Counted from the first letter of the stretch, positions 43,766-54,671 are shown. The stretch is DNA of 64,000 nt from Lepidodermella squamata (GCA_047495785.1 JBLDXI010000001.1:2170001-2234000), one strand, 5' to 3'. The notes: a model not told the origin generated them from the sequence alone. Program-made: numbers and translations.

Positions 43766-44490
43766 TCATGCTTTCACGTGTGATTTCACGTGCTTGCGCA
43801 GACGTTCGGGGCAGTTATAAAATTCAGGGCACAATTTACATTTCCACTTGACATTGTCGTGCATCGCTAGCTCATGGACTTTAGCTTTGTGACTCGAGAA
43901 GAACGATTTGTCGCAATTCAAGCACGAAAAGCTCACTGATTAATGCACTCGCCTGTCGTGGTGTTTCAAGGAGGATCGATCTCGAAAAGTTGCAGAACAT
44001 TTCGCGCATCTGTGTTCTCGTTCATGCACGATTCTCATGTGTCTCTTCCAGCTTTCCAACGAGGTGAAAACTTTACAACAATATTCACATTGCTGCGAAA
44101 CAATGGGACGATGATTTATGGACAAGTGAAGGGTAAGGTATCTTGAGCAACGAAGTGTTAGGTGACATACAGGGCATTCTTTTAAATCTTCCTTGCCGGC
44201 GTGAACTGATTAGGTGAACTGATAAGGGACACAAACATTCAGATCGATACCCGTGAATCCAGAAAGCCTTTATACCTAAAAACGGGTAGATGAAACATAG
44301 GCCAAAGTATCTCAACTTACGACAACGCCTCTAATGGTCTTCAAATCTCCTTTTTGTAGGAAGTGTCTTCGGACATAAATCGCATTTGAAGCTAGGCGAT
44401 TATTCGTCTTGCATATGTCGAAGATAGATGCAGAAATGTATGCCTTGGCACAAATTGGACAAACGTGGATATCAAGCGCGAGAACCTGAA
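43766..44490 (-). pseudogene. C-type zinc-finger gene, degenerate (C3)
   Basis: It retains recognisable exon 3 blocks (NHRPIVSQQCEYCCKVFTSL, then DNVKWKCKLCPEFY), but an in-frame TAA (minus strand of 43940-43942) replaces the Gln in the VHQS motif. A deletion and frameshift upstream remove a finger between CLCPL and the SVHAGKED block. The exon 2 region (44330-44480) is out of frame in several places, and no ATGGCC first exon is found. Together these identify a dead copy. Confidence 0.75.
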
Positions 44491-45575
44491 TTATTCGTTG
44501 CTAATACCAAGAAATCATCTTGATATTTGAAGCATCTTCTTTAGATACCAGCATTATTCAAGACAATGGCAGCCAGTTGAAAGATGAACTACGAATTTAG
44601 AAACCAATTATCCACTCTAAATACAAATTTCGTTTAAAATTTAAAATAACTCCAATTTGTCGATGAGTCAGTGAAATGGAAAAGGCAAATAACAGAAAAA
44701 GCAACGAGCACACAAGTATTTTCACCGCAGTTCACGTTGTTTCTTCATGAAAAACTATGGGCCGTAGATTAGACTGCGTAGACTGGGAGGTTGAAAATGC
44801 ACAATTAATATCGAGTTTCTGTACATTTTGACCTACCGTAAATACCGAATTACTAGGCATCACCTAAATTTAAGGCAGGACCGGAATTGAGGGCACAGGT
44901 CCGAGGTCAATTGAAATAATATAAGGCAGAACCGAAATATAAGGCACGTGCCTCTTATTCCGGCTTGAGTGAGCGTCAGCTGTGCAAATGGAAGAAGCTT
45001 AATCTCGCGCACTTGATAGAGCGTAAGTAGTACTTAATCCACCTGTGAGGAATTTAATCCCTTGTTTACACACAGTCGCTAGCAGCAAAGGAGGTAAAGA
45101 ACGCAGGCGCCTCCCAGGTGCGGGTCGATGAGGTTGAAATTATAACTGGTGATGATGATGAATGAATTTCTCGTGCTCGGTAAAAATAAATATAAGGCAG
45201 ACCCGAAATAAAAGGCAGACCCGTTTTACAAGGCAGGACTTTTGGGGCATTTGAAATTATTATAAGGCACTCTCTTATAATTCGGTATTTACGGTATTCC
45301 CTTCACTCCAGCTTTAAAATTGAGAACATTGAAAATGGTGAATGGCTGCTTTAATTATTTTGATTTTCTGCGTGCCTTTCATTGCGAAGTGTGATCTTCA
45401 TGACACAATTGAACGAGGCAATTGATTGCCATGTTTTTTCAAATGTTGCCACAAACCTGATAACTAGTGAACATTCCCGGACACAATCTACATTCCCAAC
45501 GGAAATTTTCTGACAGATGTAAGTCTATCATTAGTTCTATCAGACAGTTCTATCATTAGTTCAACAAGGTTCGAT
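44491..45575. other. Spacer with mariner-like MITE
   Basis: No gene is supported. The inverted-repeat element at 44836-45294 occupies almost half of it. The part after 45490 matches the downstream flanks of C1, C2 and C5 (AGTTCAACAAG near the C4 stop). Confidence 0.5.
44836..45294. mobile_element. 460-bp TA-flanked inverted-repeat element
   Basis: The 5' end CCGTAAATACCGAATTA and the complementary 3' end (TAATTCGGTATTTACGG type, ending 45294) are inverted copies, each bounded by TA (44834-44835 and 45295-45296). This resembles Tc1/mariner-type MITEs. The interior repeats a TAAGGCA(G/C) word many times in both orientations and has no transposase. Confidence 0.65.
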
Positions 45576-46440
45576 TCAGTGTGCTTTCAAATGCTTGCTC
45601 AGACTCTCGGAGAAGTTATAAACTCTGGGGCACAACGTGCATTTCCACTTGACATTGTCATGCTTCGCCAGCTCGTGCTTCCTAGCGTATTGGCTGGAGG
45701 AAAATGACTTGTTGCATGTCAAACACGCATGTCTCACATTTTTATGCACGTGACTGTCGTGGGCATTCAAGCTCCTTCGACTTCGGAAAGTCAAAGAGCA
45801 TTTCAAGCATTCGTTGTCTCCGCGATGGAAGTCTCTTACATGACATTTCCAGCTTAACAATGAAGTGAAGAGTTTAGAGCAATACTCACACTGCTGCGAA
45901 ATCGTGGGGCGATGACATTGAGACAAGTGAAGAGTAAGGTATCTTGAACAACGTAGTTTGATGCTGCAAACAGGGCATTCTTTTGTATCTTCCTTGCCAG
46001 CGTGAACTGATTTCAGGTGTCTGGTCCAACCGCTCTTGGTGAAACACTCCAGTGAGCACATGGGGCACAAGTATTCAGTTCGGTAACCGTGAATCTTCAA
46101 AGCACTTTGACCTGGCAATAGGCAGATAAATCAAGCTGCAAAACATCACAGGTAACTCACAGATCCTCTCATGGCTACGAAGTCTCCATGACGTATAAAA
46201 TGTTTTGGGACATTGGGCACATTTGAAGCTGGGCGATTCGCCGTGCAAATATACGTGTTCTCGCAGAAAGTAGATTGAATTCAACACCTTATAGCAAAAT
46301 GGGCACGTGCGGCTGTCAAGCGAGGCATCCTCGTGTGAATATTTCTTCTTTCCTGAGACGCAAAAAATACGAAGCAAACGTATTTAACAAGTTTCGAACA
46401 ATTTTCAATTACCAGGCTTCTTCGAGTCTTGCGCGGCCAT
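45576..46440 (-). CDS. C-type zinc-finger protein (C4)
   Basis: Exons 46440-46413, 46352-46161 and 46111-45576 give 251 residues. It opens MAAQDSKKPGKKKYSHEDAS. Exon 2 encodes the fingers CPFCYKVLNSIYFLREH and CAQCPKTFYTSWRLRSH. Exon 3 carries about six more units, with CHRPTISQQCEYCSKLF and HELAKHDNVKWKCTLCPRVY, ending KHLKAH. All splice sites and the frame are intact. A 532-bp inverted-repeat element sits 47 bp upstream of the ATG, next to the conserved TATA-like block. Confidence 0.85.
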
Positions 46441-46490
46441 TTTGAGATACACGTTCAGCTTCACTATATATTACTCTACAATGTGCAACT

Positions 46491-47022
46491 CGTTAGCGTT
46501 TCGGTATAACTCTCCATTTGACGGTAACTCCGCCTCGCCATTGTTCCCTAGTTGCGGTAAACAATTTACCGTAAACGGCACTACCTCGACGCTGAAGCAT
46601 GCAAATACTCGCGCGCGGTAAAATTAATTTTTCTGCGGTAAGTCGCGTCTTGGCTCGCGTACTTACAATAGGGCTTGTTACGCAACCGCCGCAGAGCCTG
46701 AGTATAACAGATAAATTGCCTGTTCGTTTAAGGTGTTACAAAATGACGCGTTACCATGGTGTGTGCGCGGGATTCCTCCATGGCTCATATTCAGCATGCT
46801 TCTTGCGCTCGCTGTGTCAGCCTTACAGTAAGTGGAAAGACAAAGGCTTACGTTATATAGTAACTGCCGCAAGTGCTATCCACGGTAAAACTAACGCCGC
46901 GTGCGGTAAAAATTTACAAACGCGGCGGCGTTAGTTTACCGCAAAAGCATTAAGGTGACCTTGTTTGCGGGCCGCGGTAAAATAATTACCGTCAAATGGA
47001 GAGTTATACCGAAACGCTAGCG
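46491..47022. mobile_element. 532-bp inverted-repeat element in the C4 promoter
   Basis: The 37-bp terminal inverted repeats (left begins CGTTAGCGTTTCGGTATAAC at 46491; right arm 46986-47022) match at all but one base. AACT is present directly on both sides (46487-46490 and 47023-47026). The matching spacer upstream of C1 reads GGGCAACTAGAAGAG without interruption (40653-40667), so this is an occupied/empty-site pair with a 4-bp duplication. The interior is non-coding and full of GCGGTAA/TTACCG words. Confidence 0.8.
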
Positions 47023-47251
47023 AACTAGAAGAGTAATTAAAATCGATAGAAGCTCGGCACATGTACAGGGTCCGGAATTTTATCCGGGCGGAAAGGAATT
47101 CAGTATTACTTGGAGGCAGAGACCAAATCGTGCACGGAAAGAACACAGTGAGGTTTCAACATAATTTGTTTTATCAGGTAATGTCTGTTCAGCCAAATAT
47201 AACAATGTCGACCGAGAAAACAAGGTTATCATTAGTTCAACAAGTTTCGAT

Positions 47252-48124
47252 TCAGTGTGCTTTCATATGCTTGCGCAGACTTCCATGGTAGTTATAAACT
47301 TTAGGGCACAATTTACATCTCCACTTGACATTTTCGTGATTCGCCAGCTCGTGAACTTTAGCCGCACAACTCGAGGAGAACGATTTTTCGCAAATCAAGC
47401 ACGGAATTCTCACAGGTTGGTGCACTACCCTGTCGTGTCGGTTCAAGCTGATTAGATTTCGAAATTTTAACGAACATTTCACGCATTCGTGGTCCTGCCC
47501 ATGCACGGCTATAGCATGCCTCTTCAAGGTAATCAACGAGGTGAAGATTTTATTAGAGCAATTTTCACACTGCTGCGAAATCGTGGGGCGATGATATTTG
47601 GACATGTGATAGCTAAGGTATCTTGCGCAACGAAATTTCATGTGGCATACAGGGCATTCTCTCAGATCTTCCTTGCCGGCGTGAACTGATTTCAAATGCC
47701 GAGTCCAAGCGCTCTTATCGAAGCATCCCAGACCGCACATGGGACACAAATATTCAGATTGATACCCTTGAATCCTGAGAGCCTTTATACCTGAAAACAG
47801 GCAGATAAATCATACCGCAAAATATCTCAACTTACGACAACGCTTCTCGTGGTATGCAAGTCTCCATTTCGTGAGAAGTGTCTTCGGACATGAATCGCAT
47901 TCGAAGCTGGGGGATTCATCGTGCAAATGTGCATGTTGTTGCAGCATTTTGACCGTATCAAACACCTTGACGCAAAGTGTGCACGTGCGGCTGTCAAGCG
48001 AGGCATCCTTGTGGGAATTTTCCTTCTTCCCTGAGACTCGAAAAAAGCGAAGCAAACGTATTTTGAAAGTAACGAATAATTTTCAATTACCAGGCTTCAC
48101 TAACTTTGAGCCTTCCGCGGCCAT
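47252..48124 (-). CDS. C-type zinc-finger protein (C5)
   Basis: Exons 48124-48091, 48030-47836 and 47790-47252 give 255 residues. It starts MAAEGSKLVKPGKKENSHKD. The exon 2 fingers are CTLCVKVFDTVKMLQQH and CDSCPKTLLTKWRLAYH. Exon 3 has about six units. One finger has an extra residue between its cysteines (CENCSNKIF against CENCYKIF in C2), which may weaken it. It ends RKHMKAH. Confidence 0.84.
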
Positions 48125-48190
48125 TTGAAGATAGAAGTTTAGCTTCCCCCTATTATATTATAAAATGCGTCTAAAAGAATAATTAAAATT
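48125..48190 (-). promoter_or_regulatory. Conserved TATA-like block upstream of C-type genes
   Basis: On the minus strand, TATAATATAATAGGGGGAAGC lies about 35 bp before the C5 start, preceded by TTTTAATTATTC. A near-identical block precedes C8 (60738-60800), and related versions (TATAGTATAATATAGTGAAG type) precede C1, C2 and C4. Conservation of this short AT-rich box at constant distance from ATGGCC across copies suggests the core promoter was duplicated along with the gene. Confidence 0.55.
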
Positions 48191-48708
48191 GATAGAATAT
48201 TCGACACTCAGCCAAAAAAGAATTATCTTTTCACTTTATCTACTCGTAATCAAAGTTAAACGTCCGTTTTCACTATGCCAAAATTTTGTTGAAACCCGAC
48301 AACTACACCACTAATTAACGTTGAGATAGACGGTTTAGTATAGGTTCCTAGCCTCGCTGTGTTTACGTGCCTGTCTGCTTTCGATAAATCATCCATCACC
48401 CCGCCCACTTGTGTGCACAGCGCACTGCCGCCGGCAAACGCATATAATCTCGCGACCCCGCGTCATTGATATCTTTACTTATTTCGTCTCCCCTGTTTAT
48501 GTGATATCAATGAACAATAAATATTTGAATTTAGAATTTAGAATTTAACTTCAATTTCACCCCAGAAATTCATCCGGCGACGGAAGAGACATTTCTGAAG
48601 TTAACGAAGTTCGGTCGCGATTTGAACTATCGATTTACGGTCACCCCTTTGAAAGGTCACAGAAAAATACCCAGTAGAGCGTTATTACCATATTGATGAA
48701 TTGTTTTA
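48191..48708. other. Spacer at a C-to-B subfamily boundary
   Basis: No gene is seen in about 520 bp. The half nearest C5 matches other C-copy upstream flanks (CACTATGCC, then ACGTTGAG words near 48270-48330). The half nearest B6 does not, marking the edge of the duplicated C unit. Confidence 0.4.
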
Positions 48709-49179
48709 TTATGGCTTGAGCGTTTCTTGACACGCATGGATCGAAGCATAGTGACAGTTTAACTGATGTTTTGTCGTAAATGACTGAAGACAGAGATCGC
48801 AAACAACACGGGGCCTTTCAGGATTGTGAATCGTACTTTTGTGATGCCGCAAATATTTCATGTGTTTGAAAGTTTTTCCACACTCGGGGCAATCAGCTTT
48901 AGGGGACTTGAAGGTCGATATTATTTCACTGATTCTAGCAATTGAAGCTAGAGCTGAGACAGCCGATTCGGGAATGTCCAATAGACTCACATCTCTACAC
49001 GTTGCTAGAATAAAAATAAAATTCGAACCAATTTTACAATAAAATAATAATTCAAGAAGTACCATGAATATGCGCGCCCGCTGCCTTGGTAAGACTTTCA
49101 GCTTCTTTGATAAGTCTGGCTGAAATAACCGAATTTATTTAGGGCCATTTCACGCATTTCAATTACTTCTCTCATTCAT
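48709..49179 (-). CDS. B-type two-finger protein (B6)
   Basis: Exons 49179-49167 (13 nt, ATGAATGAGAGAA), 49119-49063 (57 nt) and 49004-48709 give 121 residues. The first exon is one codon longer than in most sisters but keeps the same phase. The module reads ARLIKEAESLTKAAGAHIH, then IPESAVSALASIARISEIIS. The fingers are CPECGKTFKHMKYLRHH and CDLCLQSFTTKHQLNCH. Confidence 0.75.
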
Positions 49180-49328
49180 TTTACCAACTTCTGGGACAAT
49201 TAAATATTCGAAAATTTATAACTAAAAATTTAACGAAGTATAGCGATTGAATTTATGTGTTTTATAGGGCGTTACTTTTAACAACTGCAACAATAAAATG
49301 AATCATAGTCAATTCGTTGTCTTCATAC

Positions 49329-49829
49329 TCAGTGTTTCTTTAGCAGATGTAATTTCAAAGTATCGGATCTCGTGTAAACCGCTGGGCAGAGATCGCACGG
49401 GTAGTTCGGCCTCACGGAAGCATGCGAGGAATGATGGCGCATCATATTGTTCTTAGATGTGAAATTCATGAGGCATACCGGACAGGTATTAGGCGGAAGG
49501 TCTTTCTTAGCCTCGAAGCTGTACGAACTGACCATGGGTGGCAAATCTTTCTTCAGTGATGACAAAATTTCGGAAATTCGGTCAAACGACGCGACTGTTT
49601 GAAGAATTGCATCAGGAACTTGGGTGTGTTGGAAGAAGAACGAAGCTGAAATAAATGAAGTCACTACAAATTAAAATTAGTTCGATTCGAAAATTCATCA
49701 CGAGACCAGCGAGCTTGGCTTTAGAATCGGCGCAGATCACTTCACCTTCTTCGATCAGTTTTGCTATCATTTTGATCGATAATATATTTGAAACCACAGC
49801 AGTCAACAAATTAACTAACCCTTGTCCAT
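49329..49829 (-). CDS. B-type two-finger protein with 10-nt first exon (B7)
   Basis: Exons 49829-49820 (10 nt, ATGGACAAGG), 49763-49707 (57 nt) and 49645-49329 give 127 residues. The module reads AKLIEEGEVICADSKAKLAG, then VPDAILQTVASFDRISEILS. The linker YSFEAKKDLPPNTCPVC matches B1-B3. The fingers are CPVCLMNFTSKNNMMRH and CDLCPAVYTRSDTLKLH. Confidence 0.8.
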
Positions 49830-49916
49830 AAATTCAAAAAAACTAAAATTCAATTCAAATAAAATTTCGAAATTTATCGAAAAATCAGAAAACAAATTCA
49901 CGAAGAAATACTCATT

Positions 49917-50449
49917 TCAGATCGTTTCCTCAATTTTTACATAATCAGGCACCAGAGGATCGTCCCCTATATATGGTCCGTTCGGTGGATGGATGCGCTG
50001 ATGAGTTTTCAGTTTATCAATGCGGGTGTAGGAAGCATGACACGTTTCGCAAGTGAACTTGGGCTTCACAGCCGCGTGACAGACTTCAACGTGGCGACGT
50101 AAATTTCTCGTGTCTTTGACAGTTCTCATGCATTCAGGGCAACTGACTCGAGGTTTCGGACACTCATCACGCAGTTTTCGCGACTTGAGAATTGAAACGA
50201 TTTCTATTATTCGGTCTAGCGAAATCAGGGCGGTAATGACAGAGTCAGGTAGGCTATCCAGTTTCAGCTGGAAGAAAGCAGCTACAAGAATTTTAAACGA
50301 TCGGGGAATCTTGGGGGAAACGGTCATCTCACCATGGGTTTCTGTTTTGACGACATCACTAAGTTTACCCAATTCATCCACCAATTGTGCTGAACAGGAC
50401 AAACAACCATTAAATTATGACCCCAAAAATATGTCAAACCTGTTTGCAT
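49917..50449 (-). CDS. B-type two-finger protein with 10-nt first exon (B8)
   Basis: Exons 50449-50440 (10 nt, ATGCAAACAG), 50389-50333 (57 nt) and 50281-49917 give 143 residues. The module reads AQLVDELGKLSDVVKTETHG, then LPDSVITALISLDRIIEIVS. The fingers are CPECMRTVKDTRNLRRH and CETCHASYTRIDKLKTH, followed by an acidic 25-residue tail absent from the other B proteins. It lies about 430 bp upstream (head-to-head) of the plus-strand GPCR start codon. Confidence 0.8.
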
Positions 50450-50881
50450 ATTGAGAATTTATTCAGCTTAGCCTTCGCAGAAGCTCAAATTTAGTTCAAG
50501 TAAATCTATTTCAATTGGAGAAAGTCGAAAAATCGGGATGATTACTGACAAAAATTCAAGTTTCAATTCTCGACAGCTGGGAATTGTTGCATTTTCTTCA
50601 ATTAATGCCGAATTTTTCACAATACAGCCGAGTCCTTAAACCAGTGAGATTCGTGATGGCAATTTGATTTTATGGGGGATTTTTTCGCATTCATAACTGG
50701 ATCAAATTTCTCTTTCAATCAGGCAAAAATTCAACAATCATTAAAAATAGGAAAATTTGTAATCACCGACAGACATCAAATTAAATTTAGCTGCTTATCA
50801 CTGACCAAAATCTCTAATTCACGCACAATTTTCCCGGTGAGTGAGCTAAGCTCGTATTATAAATTTCGATTTCTTCTAATG

Positions 50882-53189
50882 GAGTCGGGGATACCTTTGC
50901 AAGTAGGCCAGCTATTCCAGCTCAACGAAACGGTTCAAGGATTGAATCTGGGTGCCATTTTTTCCAAGAGCTCGATCAACATAACGGAGAAGTACACCCT
51001 ATTGGCAGCTGCAATTTTCCTTAACACCTTGTCTTGGGCTAAGAATAAGGGCCGAGATGACGCTTGTTGGCTGCGAAGACCTTACAACATGTCGGCGAGA
51101 TTTATGCTAGGTTGGGAAGACAACGCTTATCTAAGAAGAAATCTAGCCACAGACGGGGTTACGGAGGGCTGCTATGCGATCATGGAGATGACCTACAAAT
51201 GCATATGCACAACCCCTGCGCCCGATAATGAGCTAGGATGTCGAGCGAATGACACAATCAGGCCTTGTATCAGGCTCGAGATTGAGCTGCAAACCCCGAC
51301 GGTGACCAGGAGTAATGAGGCAATAACTTGGCGGGGTTATGCATCGGCCGGTTTGAACATTCTAACATCGTTGGTTACAGTTATTTGTAAGTTTCGAACT
51401 TCGAATCTCACTTAATTTGTTGTCTCTTCAGTAAATAGCGCTGTGATCTACGTTTGGGCGAGGAATCCTCAGCTGCAAACAGTGACTAACACTTTCGTAA
51501 TCAACTTAGTCCCAGCTAACTTGGCACTCGTGGTTTTGACTTTACCCATTAAGGTGGGTTGATTATTCCAGCTTTTATATTTTATAATTCACAGTTTTCA
51601 ATTTCAATCAGGCCTATGGAACTTTGTCGCAATTCGGAGAGTTAAATTGGTTTACAACTGATCCATATTGGATAGCCGACGTGTTTTGCAAAATCTACTC
51701 CATCATACCGACACTTGCGATGATCATTTCAGCAAATATGTTGGCTCTAATAGGTTACGAGAGGTATCAGGCCATTTGCAACCCACTGAATAGCCAGCGC
51801 CAGCTGTCTCGAAAACGGGCTTATAAGCTGATTGCGATTGTATGGCTTTGGTCTCTTGTATCCTGTACCCCAGTCATTGTATACAACGTAAGAACCATTG
51901 CCTTGTAAAAATTATCAAATCATTTTATAAACGGATTTCGTGAACTTTTCCAAGCTCAACTCGGACGATTTATTTAGAAATGGGTCGTCTTCAAGAGGAA
52001 TCGCACTTTTCCATCTTATATCAAATTTTCAATATTTAATTAGTCAAACAAGCATTACATTTTTTCAATTTTCTTCATGATCCCAAAATTATGAAATTAA
52101 AATTATGAAAATTAAAATAAAAAATTTGAGAAAAAGTTCAAATGAATTACAATTAAATTTAGCGTGATGTCCTGCACGCAGCCCATGATTACTTCGGGTA
52201 AAGAGAATAATCAATCATCATTCAGCCAAATTTACAGGTCTTGCTCCGCTGAGAGCTTTGAAAATTTGATTCGAGTCGAATTTAAAAACGAGATACAAGA
52301 ATATGCTGAATGCTGATTCAACTCCGAATTCGACTCCATTTTCCAAAATTTAATGAAGAACTAAAAAAGACGCTAGGTGAAATTTTTTGGTTTTCTGGCT
52401 GTAGGGTATTTTTCTCAGCGGAACTACCGAAGGGTACCAACTTTTCTGCGGGGTGACATTTGATCAGTTCTTGATTGAAAACATCTCAACTCTACATGCC
52501 GTCTATCGCATCACAATCGTGATTTCACAGTTTTTCATACCCGCCATCGTCCTCAGCGTTGTCTACGCCAGAATTCTAATGGTCCTAAGGCTTCGCGTAA
52601 GCATTGATAAGCCTCAATCGGCCAGCGGATCGGGAATTGGTCGCTTTTTGCCAAAAAGACTGTTGCTCGCATCCAAGAAACCAGAGTAAGAATTTCGTAA
52701 TTTTTCTCGTAATTTCCGTGAATTTCTTTCCATAGGCCAACTGCAATGAAGTTGTCTCTAGACGAACGCGAGCGCATTCGTGAGAAAACCGCCCGACTAA
52801 CTCGCCGGGCTACAATGACTTGTTTCTACTGTTTAGCCGCGTTCGTTCTACTCTGGCTGCCGTACGCAGTGGCTGAAGTTATAACTTGTATCAGCTTCTA
52901 CTCTCCAAGATTGATGCTGGGACTTGTTTGGTACACAACGTTTGGCTCTTTCGACACGCTAGGGCTTTACCATTCGATAGCAATGACTTTCTCGTTTTTC
53001 TCGACGCTGATCTATTGCGGTGGAAATCAACAGTGGTTTAGTTTGGTAAAGCAACTCCTTCTATGTAACCGTTCACCGAGCAAGGAAGGCTCACCTATTG
53101 CCGATGTTCGCGAAGTTTCATCCACCTCAACTTCGCATGACCATGTAGCAAACAAATCTTCGAAAGCTTCCAATTTCTCTATTTCATGA
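50882..53189 (+). CDS. Rhodopsin-like (class A) G-protein-coupled receptor
   Basis: Exons 50882-51386, 51432-51553, 51612-51887, 52405-52685 and 52736-53189 join in phase to 545 residues. The frame is also open up to an ATG at 50672 (615 residues). A long Cys- and N-glycosylation-rich ectodomain (about 150 residues) precedes seven membrane segments. TM2 has N for the usual D (LVPANLALVV), TM3 ends in ERY (GYERYQAICNPL), TM6 reads FVLLWLPYAVAEV, and TM7 is atypical (SFFSTLIYCGG instead of NPxxY). A Ser/Thr-rich tail follows. The pattern suggests a peptide-receptor-like orphan. It is the only plus-strand gene I can support in the zinc-finger half and has a 517-bp third intron. Confidence 0.85.
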
Positions 53190-53440
53190 AATCTTGTTTG
53201 AATCACGAAACCGAAATTTTTTTTCTAACAATATTCCGAATAAGAATTTAATCCCCTTTAAGAGCATCAATTTTAGAGTAAAATCTAAATAGTAAAAATA
53301 ATTGAAAATTGTCAATAAATTCCAAATTGACAGCCCCTATTATTCACTATTGATAAATAAAAGTCCCTATAATAAAGATTCAATAAAATTGAAAATAGCC
53401 TAGACTTTCGAAAACAATTTTTGCATCCAAGTCATTTCCA

Positions 53441-54141
53441 TCACCCAGCATTCTCTAAATGCTTTCGGAAAGTTCGCCTAGTCTGAAAACGTCTTCTACA
53501 ATAAACACAGAACAATTTAGGCGGCAAATGCCGTAGCGCCATATGCCGGACCAGCGAGTTCCGCCATACAAAGATTCTTGAGCATACTTTGCAAGGAAAC
53601 CCAGTCTTTTTCGAGTGCTTAGTTCTCAGATGATGGTCCAGCGTTTGTTTGTACCTAAATTTAGTCGGGCATTGGTTACAATGGAAGTCGGGTGATTTTG
53701 TATGAACAGTTTGATGCTTCAACAATTTCGACGCTGATCGCCATGAAGTGGAACAGACTTGGCACCATAATTTCCTCCAAGTTACCTGTTCAAAAAAGTC
53801 AGTTTCAACGACAAATGAGGATTAATAGCTCGTACATGACCGTGCTGAATGGCCTCGAGGTATTCGGTGAAGCCGACGCTACATTTCCGGCAATTATACG
53901 ACAAATAAGTCTGATGATTCCGAGATAAATGCTCCGACAGCAAGGATTCGGTGGCGAGAGATTCCGAACAGACTTCGAATGGGCACTTTGGCGTGATAGG
54001 ATGGACCAAACATCCCAAAACAGCCGCGAAAAATTTTCGGTGACAACGGATCTTCAAACTACAGCTAATACATTCATTTTTTGCCCGATTTGTTTGAACC
54101 TTCGGAATCTTTTGAGCCAACTTCTTTTTTAACAATTTCAT
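53441..54141 (-). CDS. C2H2 zinc-finger protein, two-exon (E2)
   Basis: Exons 54141-53836 and 53785-53441 join in phase (217 codons including the stop, 216 residues) across a 50-bp intron. A Lys-rich start (MKLLKKKLAQKIPK) leads to about seven fingers, including CISCSLKIRCHRKFF, YNCRKCSVGFTEYLEAIQH, and, created across the splice, WCQVCSTSWRSASKLLKH. The last is CVYCRRRFQTRRTFRKH. Linkers of the TGEKP type are absent. Confidence 0.78.
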
Positions 54142-54176
54142 TCCTTAATATTGAGAAAAATTGTAGATATCGAATC

Positions 54177-54671
54177 TCATACTTTCAGATGGTTTATGAC
54201 GTGGATCTTCCACGAGTTTAGATTCTGAACATCTTCAGAGCAAATGCAGCATTGCCACGGAATCGTTCTATTGATTCCTCTATTATGACGATATTTTATA
54301 TGACTGTTCACAGAGGAGTATTTCGAGAATTTTTCTCCACACAGGCCGCAAGTCCATAAATTGGCCAAGCTCCTGGGTAACCGGCGCCGGTCGTGCCTGA
54401 GGGCGTGATCGAAGAATGAAACCGGCGATGAGAATAGCCTTCTGCAAACGACGCATTTCACAGAGGGCGAGGGGCGATGTTTCCGACCCAAATGCAACCG
54501 CAGGCCTTCCGAGGTTGTAGATGCGAAGCTGCAAACTGGGCAATCGAAGTAAATTATCTCAGGAGAATGCATCAATTCATGATGGAACCACAGGCTCTCC
54601 GCCGAGTCGAAATTCCGGCCACAAGTTGGACAAGCACAAAAAGCGGGTATCAAATCGCCGAATTCAAACAT
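54177..54671 (-). CDS. C2H2 zinc-finger protein (E1)
   Basis: About 164 residues from the ATG at 54671; the frame is open a few codons further from a non-ATG codon and a TTTTAG directly precedes the ATG. About six fingers are present: CPTCGRNFDSAESLWFHH, CPVCSFASTTSEGLRLH followed by KHRPSPSVKCVVCRRLF, CGLCGEKFSKYSSVNSH and CCICSEDVQNLNSWKIH. The HRPSP motif links it to the D subfamily. Tandem with E2 and D3. Confidence 0.8.
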   Translation of the reverse strand: MFEFGDLIPAFCACPTCGRNFDSAESLWFHHELMHSPEIIYFDCPVCSFASTTSEGLRLHLGRKHRPSPSVKCVVCRRLFSSPVSFFDHALRHDRRRLPRSLANLWTCGLCGEKFSKYSSVNSHIKYRHNRGINRTIPWQCCICSEDVQNLNSWKIHVINHLKV

